NCBI GenBank assembly: GCA_025997275.1
Contig: BNUJ01000079.1
Span: 1-6,426, forward strand
DNA from: Deferribacterales bacterium
GTDB taxonomy: Bacteria; Chrysiogenota; Deferribacteres; Deferribacterales; JAISNW01
Length of the DNA stretch: 6,426 bases
Direction of reading: 5' to 3'
A program made the position numbers and the translations under genes. Numbering within the stretch: position 1 is the first letter of the stretch; every line of letters begins with the position of its first letter. This document shows positions 1 to 4,529 of the stretch, piece by piece. The notes beneath the pieces are model-generated. The model did not search any database. It was not told the DNA's origin and was given only the letters and a program-made list of their open reading frames with translations.

Positions 1-257
1 AGCTATCTATACCCAAAGAAACAGTGCCTGACGCCCACCGCCAACTACCAGCTAAAGCGCAACTCAAAGACTACTGCTATCTGGAAAGTTCGGCTAAACT
101 GCGTAATGACTGGACTATACAAAAAAACGGACACTTCTTTCAAATACCCTCCAAGTCCGTTCACGCCCCTAGAGTCAACAAAGTCCTCGTCCGCGAATTC
201 ATTGATAAATCATTCTCTATATTCTACAACGGAAAACAGCATACCTTTAACGCCTAA
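1..257 (+). CDS. ISNCY/IS1202-type transposase, C-terminal end (partial)
   Basis: The frame is open from the left window edge to a TAA at 255-257, so only about the last 85 residues are visible and the catalytic core lies outside. The visible part has the C-terminal layout I know from ISNCY (IS1202-like) transposases: a 'DAHRQL' motif, a charged stretch, then 'RNDWTIQKNGHFFQI', and a final beta-rich segment 'KVLVREFIDKSFSIFYNGK'. A GTG at 24 could be read as a start but falls inside the conserved block, so it is not the true start. Whether the whole element is intact cannot be judged here. The gene ends tail to tail with an IS1595-type remnant on the other strand, overlapping it by 11 bp, which suggests one element was inserted into or abutted the other. 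Family assignment is from memory of the motif pattern and is fairly secure. Confidence 0.75.
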   Translation, partial: LSIPKETVPDAHRQLPAKAQLKDYCYLESSAKLRNDWTIQKNGHFFQIPSKSVHAPRVNKVLVREFIDKSFSIFYNGKQHTFNA

Positions 258-573
258 ATAGGGGCATTTTAACTGTGGCATTACACAGGTCTTTTGGTGT
301 TCCATAATTAAACCTAAACTCACACTCCTTTAGAAACAAGTTAAACTTGTCTTTCTGTATCCCGTTAAACTTCCGCATCTGCCTCTTAGCCTGATTCCAA
401 AAGTTCTCTATCCCATTTATATGGTTATGCTCTCTCGCAAACTCCTTGCTATGGTTAATCCTATAATGCTTAAACTCTGATACATCTAACGCATTATAAC
501 TGCGATAATAATCACTATAAACGATACTATCAGGTTTGACTTTACCCCGTATAATAGGCAACAAAGCTTGAGC
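247..573 (-). pseudogene. IS1595/ISXO2-type transposase, 5'-truncated remnant
   Basis: The frame is open from a stop at 574-576 down to a TAA at 247-249; a TTG at 562-564 could be read as a start but is within conserved sequence. The residues match the C-terminal half of an ISXO2-like DDE transposase: 'LLPIIRGKV', then 'IVYSDYYRSYN' with the second catalytic Asp, 'FKHYRINHSKEF', and 'HINGIENFWNQAKR' with the third acidic/Asn catalytic region, followed by 'FNLFLKECEFRFNYG'. The zinc-ribbon N-terminus and the first catalytic Asp are missing, so roughly half the protein is gone and it cannot be an active transposase. The last ~11 residues do not look like the family and probably read into the abutting ISNCY-type end. 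No ribosome binding site or intact terminal repeats were seen. Confidence 0.85.
258..290. repeat. Probable terminal region of the ISNCY-type element
   Basis: Directly after the transposase stop lies AGGGGCATTTTAACT followed by TGGCATTACACAGG, two imperfect 'GGCATT' units. ISNCY and some IS481-like elements often end in repeated 'GGGACATTTT'-like motifs just beyond the transposase stop, so this is a plausible right end. The neighbouring IS1595-type reading frame appears to lose its family-like sequence about here (its last residues, NATVKMPLFRR, are unlike the family). That places the junction near 285-291. The exact end is inferred; no matching left end is visible. Confidence 0.3.
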
Positions 574-622
574 TTAAGCAAACTTTTTATTTGGCTACTA
601 GATAGCCTACAATGCCTTAATT

Positions 623-781
623 TCACACTTCCAAACATAATATAATTGACTCCTTCTTGTAGCCACTTCCAGCCAAGTCCCCGTATGGGTCGCCGTCATA
701 CTTTGATATTGTTTCAATAACGTCATAGGCTATTTCTGCGACGTCCTTCCTAGAAAGCTTTACCCCACTATTTTCGTATAT
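623..781 (-). pseudogene. Unidentified coding remnant without a start codon
   Basis: A 52-codon open stretch lies between in-frame stops at 782-784 and 623-625. It contains no ATG or GTG; the only possible starts are TTGs deep inside. The composition looks protein-like (for example 'SRKDVAEIAYDVIETI' then 'YDGDPYGDLAGSGYKKES') and includes a predicted amphipathic helix. I do not recognise the family. It lies between the truncated transposase and the hairpins upstream of the Rpn gene, so it is best read as a fragment of another inserted or eroded gene. It could also be a chance open stretch. The copies of AGCAAACTT at 577-585 and 843-851 bracket this segment. Confidence 0.3.
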
Positions 782-792
782 TTAGCAAAACG

Positions 793-814
793 AATTTGTC
801 CATACGGACAAATT
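793..814. repeat. Perfect inverted repeat (9-bp arms, 4-nt loop)
   Basis: AATTTGTCC at 793-801 is followed by ATAC and then its exact reverse complement GGACAAATT at 806-814. It has no T-run beyond the stem on either strand, so it is not a typical intrinsic terminator. It sits 13 bp before a second perfect hairpin, and the pair separates the leftward remnant from the rightward Rpn frame. Confidence 0.85.
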
Positions 815-841
815 GCAGACGGACTGAAAGTTTGCTATAAA
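813..841 (+). promoter_or_regulatory. Possible weak promoter for the truncated Rpn gene
   Basis: A TATAAA hexamer at 836-841 lies 17 bases after TTGCAG at 813-818. The -10 is good (5 of 6) and the -35 is poor (3 of 6). The -10 lies within the second hairpin, so any repressor binding that palindrome would block it. The inferred start near 848 would leave a short leader with the ribosome binding site. Confidence 0.22.
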
Positions 842-851
842 TAGCAAACTT
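828..851. repeat. Perfect inverted repeat (10-bp arms, 4-nt loop) next to the Rpn ribosome binding site
   Basis: AAGTTTGCTA at 828-837 and TAGCAAACTT at 842-851 are exact reverse complements separated by TAAA. The right arm ends 3-4 bases before the AAAGGGGGT ribosome binding site of the Rpn frame. In RNA it could form a stem immediately upstream of the initiation region. As DNA it could be an operator or a recombinase/transposase end. The outer 9 bases of the right arm recur at 577-585. Confidence 0.85.
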
Positions 852-866
852 CTAAAGGGGGTATCT

Positions 867-1532
867 ATGGTGGAACAATTAGATATAGAAACTGGTCATA
901 GACTATTGATATATATCGCTCGCATTTATGAAAAGCTTATAGATAGCAAAGCAATATATAGACATAGGATGTTGACAATTCCTCGCCCAGAGTTTATAGC
1001 GTTGTATAATTGCAATGATGATATACCCGATGAAAGCATAAAGAAACTATCTGCTCTGTTTGCCGAGGCAGGACTAGAGGATAAAGCCTTATTGGAGCTG
1101 GAAGTAAAGGTGCTGAATGTTAATAGTGGGCATAACAAAGACATATTGGGTAGTAGTAAGACACTAGGCGATTGTGCAGAGTTTATAGAGGTAGTTAAAC
1201 GAGAGACAAAGGGGTTAAATAGCGAGGATAAAGTAGCTTTAGCCGTTGCAATGGAGCGGGCTATACGGATATGTATAGAGCGTGGGATATTAAAAGACTT
1301 TCTATATAGGCACTCGCGGGAGGTAATGAATATGGGAATGTTGACATCAGAGTTTGATTTGAACGTTGCTAAAAGAGTGTGGCGTGAAGAGGCGTTTGAG
1401 GAAGGCGAGTTAATAGGAAAGCAAAAGGCTTTTCAAGAAATTTTACCGCTCCTTGAAAGGGGCGACCTAGAGGCACTAAAGCACCTAGTCGGCGATGTCG
1501 TGCTAAGAAAGGACAAAGAACCAATAAGCTAA
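867..1532 (+). CDS. Rpn family (PD-(D/E)XK nuclease/putative transposase), N-terminally truncated
   Basis: The 221-residue frame starts at ATG 867 with a strong ribosome binding site (AAAGGGGGT, 854-862); an in-frame stop at 825-827 rules out extension upstream. The sequence follows the middle and C-terminal parts of Rpn-type proteins: 'LLIYIARIYEKLIDSKAIYR' (13-32), 'IPRPEFIALYN' (38-48), 'LLELEVKVLNVNSGHN' (75-90), 'SKTLGDCAEFIEVV' (97-110), 'ILKDFLYRHSREVMNMGML' (141-159) and a charged C-terminal tail with 'REEAFEEGE'. In full-length relatives about 60-100 residues carrying the PD-(D/E)XK catalytic motif precede this part, and they are absent here. It is therefore either a decaying pseudogene or a nuclease-dead product. 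A second ribosome binding site and start cluster occur inside it at 1318-1340. It ends 11 bp from the convergent outer-membrane protein gene. Family call is confident; expression is inferred. Confidence 0.75.
   Translation: MVEQLDIETGHRLLIYIARIYEKLIDSKAIYRHRMLTIPRPEFIALYNCNDDIPDESIKKLSALFAEAGLEDKALLELEVKVLNVNSGHNKDILGSSKTLGDCAEFIEVVKRETKGLNSEDKVALAVAMERAIRICIERGILKDFLYRHSREVMNMGMLTSEFDLNVAKRVWREEAFEEGELIGKQKAFQEILPLLERGDLEALKHLVGDVVLRKDKEPIS
1318..1532 (+). CDS. Possible internal gene: C-terminal Rpn fragment (RpnS-like), start ATG 1332
   Basis: Inside the Rpn frame, GGGAGGT at 1318-1324 is followed by three in-frame ATGs at 1326, 1332 and 1338. The one at 1332 is 8 bases after GGGAGG, an optimal distance, and would give a 66-residue C-terminal protein starting 'MGMLTSEFDLNVAKRV'. 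In E. coli, Rpn proteins are known to have intragenic small proteins made from the C-terminal end that bind and inhibit the full-length nuclease, so this arrangement has a precedent. Caution: GGGAGGT also encodes the Arg-Glu-Val that the family tends to keep here, so the match could be a by-product of protein sequence. Translation is not shown by sequence alone. Confidence 0.4.
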
Positions 1533-1546
1533 TAGCTTAAAAGCTA
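1533..1546. terminator. Small hairpin between convergent genes
   Basis: TAGCTT at 1533-1538 and AAGCTA at 1541-1546 are inverted repeats separated by AA, in the gap between the Rpn stop and the stop codon of the leftward outer-membrane gene (which is part of the right arm). The stem is short, AT-rich and lacks a clear T-run, so it is at best a weak bidirectional terminator. Confidence 0.25.
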
Positions 1547-2194
1547 AAAATGGTAATACAGCGAAAATTGGTATGTCATTGCATCCACATTTTGCCACAC
1601 CTTTGTGCCTAGTGTAGCGTCTTTGTAGTGCGCAACGCTGGTCTCCTGTGAGCGAACGACCAGTCCCAGCCCCCACTTGCCGTCCTTTGATATAACATAT
1701 TCAAGCGCACCAAACAAATAATGCCCATCCCTAGTGGAACGAAATCTTTTGGTATAGCCAGTTCCAACACCCGATAAATAAACTTCGTCCATCTTGCTTG
1801 ACAGCCAGCTCTTCACATAGCCCCCGCCAAGCCACAAATTTATGCTCTTGCTACCCGTGCTATACGCAAGCCCCACGTCGGCTATATATTCATCGCCTAT
1901 CATTCTGAATTTATAGTTGCCTTGTTCATACTCACGCGCAGGGCGGGTATATGATGCACCGAGAGTAAGCCCTAAATTGCCATATTCCGACTGGATAATA
2001 TTAATATTGCCCATTGCACTAGGCAGAAAGCGACTGTCCGCGTAAGAACCACTTTTAGGATGAACGCCCGATATGCCAAACGACACAAAGCCACGCGATA
2101 CAAAGTAGCCAGGATTATATGCCTTCTCCTCAGCATTAGCCTCAACACCGACAAACGCACAAAATAACACCAATACAACTAAAAACCTTTTCAT
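1544..2194 (-). CDS. Predicted outer-membrane beta-barrel protein
   Basis: The 216-residue product begins with a clear Sec signal peptide: Lys-Arg, a hydrophobic core (residues 4-17) and an Ala-Asn-Ala cleavage site, giving a mature start near Glu22. The mature part is rich in alternating polar/aromatic and Gly-rich strands ('GNLGLTLGASYTRP', 'SINLWLGGGYVKSW', 'HYLFGALEYVIS', 'WGLGLVVRSQE') and ends in 'QFSLYYHF', with the terminal Phe typical of proteins folded by the BAM complex. The size fits an 8- to 10-stranded barrel of the general outer-membrane beta-barrel type; no specific subfamily is recognised. The start ATG overlaps the biotin ligase stop as ATGA, with only a weak ribosome binding site, so translation is probably coupled to birA. 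It is the last gene of the leftward operon. Its role is unknown. Confidence 0.75.
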   Translation of the reverse strand: MKRFLVVLVLFCAFVGVEANAEEKAYNPGYFVSRGFVSFGISGVHPKSGSYADSRFLPSAMGNINIIQSEYGNLGLTLGASYTRPAREYEQGNYKFRMIGDEYIADVGLAYSTGSKSINLWLGGGYVKSWLSSKMDEVYLSGVGTGYTKRFRSTRDGHYLFGALEYVISKDGKWGLGLVVRSQETSVAHYKDATLGTKVWQNVDAMTYQFSLYYHF

Positions 2195-2919
2195 AAATTA
2201 ACACCACTTTTACCGCTGAAATCATAGCCGATTTCGCCTTCACCGATTATTCGCTCTACCCCTGAAGAATCGCGCATTATAAGCTGTCCATTATCATCAA
2301 CACCAAGCTCGGTAACCTCACTGACTACCCCCTGCAGGTGGAACTTGACAGGTTTCATATAGTTGGCAGAATATGCCGCCCACTGCCCCACAATATCCAC
2401 ACCGACAGATACATACTCCTCAAACCATTCCTGCAAGACGTCGGCACACTTAGTAGCTAATTCATTCTGCTCAATCTTGCCATCATATAGTTCGCTGATT
2501 GACACCGCTCTGCCCCTAATTTCAAGCTCTTGTGGCGGGTTGATGTTCACTCCCACGCCAAAGACAGCCTTTTCTAGTGTATCGCCTGAAAATTTAGTCT
2601 CTATGATAAGCCCCCCTAGCTTTTTACCTGCATGAACAAGGTCGTTAGGCCACTTAAGCCTAGCATCGCAATAGCTACTCAACGCCTCTACCATAGCATA
2701 TCCCGCTACAATTTGCGCCCCCATTAGCTTTTCACGAACAACGCCCTTTAACTGCATTGATAGTGCCATAGCTTGTCCTGCGGCACCCTGCCAAACGCGC
2801 CCGCTCCTGCCATGCCCAGCGGTCTGATTGAACGTGATAGCAATCGTGCCGTCTGGGAAACTGCCTTCAAGCAAATAGCGATTAGTGGAGTCTATCTCAT
2901 CAAGAAATATATAGTCCAT
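2191..2919 (-). CDS. birA: Biotin--[acetyl-CoA-carboxylase] ligase, class I (no DNA-binding domain)
   Basis: This cytoplasmic enzyme makes biotinyl-5'-AMP from biotin and ATP and transfers biotin to the lysine of biotin carboxyl carrier proteins. The 242 residues hold the catalytic domain: 'DSTNRYL' (10-16), the biotin/AMP loop 'AGHGRSGRVW' (34-43), 'LKWPNDLV' (88-95) and the substrate-contacting Lys100 in 'KKLGGLIIE'. A short SH3-like C-terminal domain ends the protein (about 195-240). The second residue of the usual GRGRxGR loop is His rather than Arg, a variant that keeps the key later Arg38. There is no N-terminal helix-turn-helix, so it is not the biotin operon repressor. The start at 2919 fits the family ('MDYIFLDEIDSTN'), although no Shine-Dalgarno is visible; an in-frame stop just upstream excludes extension. 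It is 22 bp after the 82-residue gene and overlaps the next gene by 4 bp. Confidence 0.93.
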   Translation of the reverse strand: MDYIFLDEIDSTNRYLLEGSFPDGTIAITFNQTAGHGRSGRVWQGAAGQAMALSMQLKGVVREKLMGAQIVAGYAMVEALSSYCDARLKWPNDLVHAGKKLGGLIIETKFSGDTLEKAVFGVGVNINPPQELEIRGRAVSISELYDGKIEQNELATKCADVLQEWFEEYVSVGVDIVGQWAAYSANYMKPVKFHLQGVVSEVTELGVDDNGQLIMRDSSGVERIIGEGEIGYDFSGKSGVNL

Positions 2920-2937
2920 AGTTGACTATAGTATAGT
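2911..2937 (-). promoter_or_regulatory. ATAGT-repeat leader at the biotin ligase start, possible internal -10
   Basis: Four copies of ATAGT (ACTAT on the coding strand) lie at 2911, 2918, 2928 and 2933, spanning the short gap and the start codon of the ligase gene. On the - strand TATACT at 2930-2935 resembles a -10 box. With a start about 7 bases downstream the transcript would be nearly leaderless, which would fit the missing ribosome binding site. A -35-like TTGAAT lies only 15 bases away, so the promoter call is weak. Confidence 0.2.
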
Positions 2938-2941
2938 AAAT

Positions 2942-3190
2942 TCACGTATTATTCAACACCTCCCTTAACCCATCTGATACATAAATATCTGACAGGTCAA
3001 AGGTCTTTAGCGAAGTAGCTAACAAACTGATTTTGTAGTCATCGCTAGCTTTCTTGTCTATAATTATCTGAAAGCTCCCCTCGTGCTGGCATAGCCCGCC
3101 GCGCGCCGTGGTCTTCTCATAACGCACACGAACGTTCAGCTTATTAGCAAGCTCCTCTAACAGTGCAATAGTTTGCTTTTTGCCTGCCAT
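2942..3190 (-). CDS. Small conserved-looking protein of unknown function
   Basis: The product is 82 residues, with no signal peptide or membrane segment, so it is probably cytoplasmic. It begins with a basic/amphipathic helix ('KKQTIALLEELANKLNVRVRYEK', kept here in summary as residues 4-26). A Gly-Gly-Leu-Cys motif (31-34) follows, then a beta strand 'FQIIIDKKAS' and a helical C-terminal half with 'FDLSDIYVSDGLREVL'. The pattern RYE...GGLC...IIIDK...FDLSDIY recalls a small uncharacterised family I have seen in other Gram-negative anaerobes, but I cannot name a domain. The gene starts 14 bp after the cysteine desulfurase stop and ends 22 bp before the biotin ligase, so it is surely co-transcribed with them. 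The single Cys34 near the desulfurase gene is suggestive of sulfur or metal work but proves nothing. Its ribosome binding site is weak. Confidence 0.75.
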   Translation of the reverse strand: MAGKKQTIALLEELANKLNVRVRYEKTTARGGLCQHEGSFQIIIDKKASDDYKISLLATSLKTFDLSDIYVSDGLREVLNNT

Positions 3191-3204
3191 TTATTGTTCT
3201 GCCA

Positions 3205-4398
3205 CTATTTAGCTAGGGGAGACATTGCGCGCAACTTAGCCACGCCGTCTTTTAGATACTCTACAGCTCTGTTCACCTCATCGGCGGTGTTAAATTTGCC
3301 AAAACTAAACCGTATCGTGCCACGTATCTCCACTGGGTCCATGCACATAGCGGTCAAAACGTGCGATGCGGCATCTTGCCCAGCGGTGCAGGCACTGCCC
3401 AGCGAGCAACACACTTGCGGCACATAGCCGATAACAGACTCAGCTTCTATATATCTAAATGTAATATTCGCTATAGACACAACACGGTTGGCAATGTCGC
3501 CATTGACACGCGTATCGGGTATCTCAGCTAAAATACGTTTCTCAAAACCATCGCGCAACCCGCGTATATATTCCGCCTGTCTATAGTTGTCCTCAACGAT
3601 TAGTTCAGCGGCTTTAGCCAGCCCCATTATATATGGGATATTTTCCGTGCCCGCTCTCAGCCCGTTTTCCTGCGAACCGCCATGTATCAGCGGAGTCAGC
3701 TCCTTTCGCAAGTTTTCTCTAACGAACAACACGCCTATCCCCTTAGGAGCATAGATTTTATGCCCTGAAAAGGTCAACAAATCAACGCCAAGTTCGTTCA
3801 CATCTACTTTTAGTTTGCCGATAGCTTGCACGGCATCTGTGTGAACGAGTATATCAGAGGAGTGTTTTTTCGCTATCCGGACAATATCTTTAACAGGTTC
3901 TATCGTGCCAACCTCGTTATTGGCAAGCATCACGCTGATAAGTATTGTATCAGGGCGGACAGCACGCTCCAATTCGTCTAGGCTAACTCTCCCCTGTTTA
4001 TCAACACCTAGATAGGTTACATCAGTGCCATTCTCCTGTAAATAAATGCCAGTATTGAGTATTGCCTTATGCTCTATGGCGGTGGTTATGATATGCCCGC
4101 CCTTGCCGTTGTTCTTACTCTTATACAGACGGACGATTTGCCGCAGAGCGAAGTTGTCCGCCTCAGAGCCACTAGCCATATATATTATCTCGTTAGGCTT
4201 GCACGACAGCAGCTTGGCGATAGCAAGCCTAGCTTTATCTAAATCAGCATGGACGGTCAGCCCCGCCCTGTGTGAGCTAGATGCATTGCCGTATTTATCG
4301 GTCATATACTCCAGCATTGACTGCACCACGCCACCATCTACACGCGTAGTTGCACTGTTGTCAAAGTAAATCAAATCATTGTTAGTAGCAACACCCAT
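3205..4398 (-). CDS. Cysteine desulfurase, NifS/IscS type
   Basis: This PLP enzyme converts L-cysteine to alanine and passes the sulfur as a persulfide to Fe-S cluster, tRNA or cofactor pathways. The ATG at 4398 is preferred because a strong GGAGG lies 8 bases upstream; the in-frame GTG at 4413 sits on that ribosome binding site itself. The 397 residues show 'YFDNSATT' (11-18), 'ASGSEADN' (75-82), His110 in 'IEHKA', 'NNEVG' (160-164), 'HTDAVQ' with Asp188, the PLP-binding Lys214 in 'SGHKIYAPKG', 'RAGTEN' (248-253), and the catalytic Cys337 in 'CSLGSACTAG'. Two extra cysteines (330, 331) sit just before the catalytic loop. Length and motifs fit the NifS/IscS group rather than SufS. No scaffold (iscU/nifU) gene follows, so the exact acceptor is unknown. 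It is the first gene of the run leading to the biotin ligase. Confidence 0.93.
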   Translation of the reverse strand: MGVATNNDLIYFDNSATTRVDGGVVQSMLEYMTDKYGNASSSHRAGLTVHADLDKARLAIAKLLSCKPNEIIYMASGSEADNFALRQIVRLYKSKNNGKGGHIITTAIEHKAILNTGIYLQENGTDVTYLGVDKQGRVSLDELERAVRPDTILISVMLANNEVGTIEPVKDIVRIAKKHSSDILVHTDAVQAIGKLKVDVNELGVDLLTFSGHKIYAPKGIGVLFVRENLRKELTPLIHGGSQENGLRAGTENIPYIMGLAKAAELIVEDNYRQAEYIRGLRDGFEKRILAEIPDTRVNGDIANRVVSIANITFRYIEAESVIGYVPQVCCSLGSACTAGQDAASHVLTAMCMDPVEIRGTIRFSFGKFNTADEVNRAVEYLKDGVAKLRAMSPLAK

Positions 4399-4417
4399 TA
4401 AATAACCCTCCACAAAA

Positions 4418-4454
4418 GTCTAGCATATACATAGACAAACTATTGTATAGACAA
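4418..4454. promoter_or_regulatory. Possible operator: repeated TAGAC boxes in the desulfurase leader
   Basis: ATAGACAA occurs at 4431-4438 and 4447-4454, 16 bases apart, and GTCTA at 4418-4422 faces TAGAC at 4432-4436 as an inverted repeat. TTGTATAGACAA at 4443-4454 is itself a 12-bp imperfect palindrome (10 of 12). These lie just downstream of the predicted -10, where a repressor could act. I do not recognise a known regulator site (no clear IscR, Fur or BirA box). Confidence 0.3.
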
Positions 4455-4457
4455 GTT

Positions 4458-4486
4458 ATTTTAATACTATTTAAGTCTTATTTCAA
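4458..4486 (-). promoter_or_regulatory. Probable sigma-70-type promoter of the cysteine desulfurase operon
   Basis: Reading the - strand, TTGAAA (4481-4486) and TAAAAT (4458-4463) are separated by exactly 17 bases; each hexamer matches the consensus at 5 of 6 positions. Transcription would start near 4451, giving a ~50-base leader before the GGAGG of the desulfurase gene. The gap to the methyltransferase gene is 131 bp, which fits a separate transcription unit. Confidence 0.5.
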
Positions 4487-4494
4487 GTAATAAG
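4477..4494. terminator. Weak AT-rich hairpin after the methyltransferase gene
   Basis: CTTATT at 4477-4482 pairs with AATAAG at 4489-4494 across a 6-base loop, a few dozen bases beyond the leftward methyltransferase stop. No T-run follows on the - strand and the stem is AT-rich, so termination here would be weak. It overlaps the predicted -35 of the desulfurase promoter. Confidence 0.15.
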
Positions 4495-4529
4495 TTTATC
4501 AAATTTTATTTACAAGGCAACTTTATCGT

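Larger units (their letters stand above)
575..866. other. Gene-poor spacer between mobile-gene remnants
   Basis: This ~290-base stretch has no intact gene. It holds a small palindromic patch (GGCTA/TAGCC at 593-607), the start-less remnant at 623-781, two perfect hairpins at 793-814 and 828-851, and the ribosome binding site of the Rpn reading frame. The mixture suggests repeated insertion and decay rather than one clean intergenic region. Confidence 0.6.

Noticed and set aside
24..257. Stand-alone 77-residue gene starting at GTG 24.
   Set aside because: The frame is open to the window edge and the conserved transposase block continues upstream of the GTG, so it is the tail of a longer gene.
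793..851. The two hairpins as intrinsic terminators.
   Set aside because: Neither stem is followed by a T-run on either strand, and they lie directly before a gene start rather than after a stop.
2920..2941. BirA operator or BioR-type box near the biotin genes.
   Set aside because: The ligase has no DNA-binding domain, and no TTGTAAACC/GGTTTACAA-like or TTATAGATAA-like palindrome was found; the bioB promoter is outside the window.
2956..2967. Strong GGGAGGTG on the - strand upstream of the biotin ligase.
   Set aside because: It lies inside the preceding gene (coding Leu-Arg-Glu-Val) more than 30 bases from the ligase ATG; frames starting near it either end at once or are out of frame with the ligase.
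4399..4413. Longer cysteine desulfurase start at an in-frame GTG (4413).
   Set aside because: The GTG is part of the GTGGAGGG that forms the ribosome binding site for the ATG at 4398, and the extra five residues do not belong to the family N-terminus.
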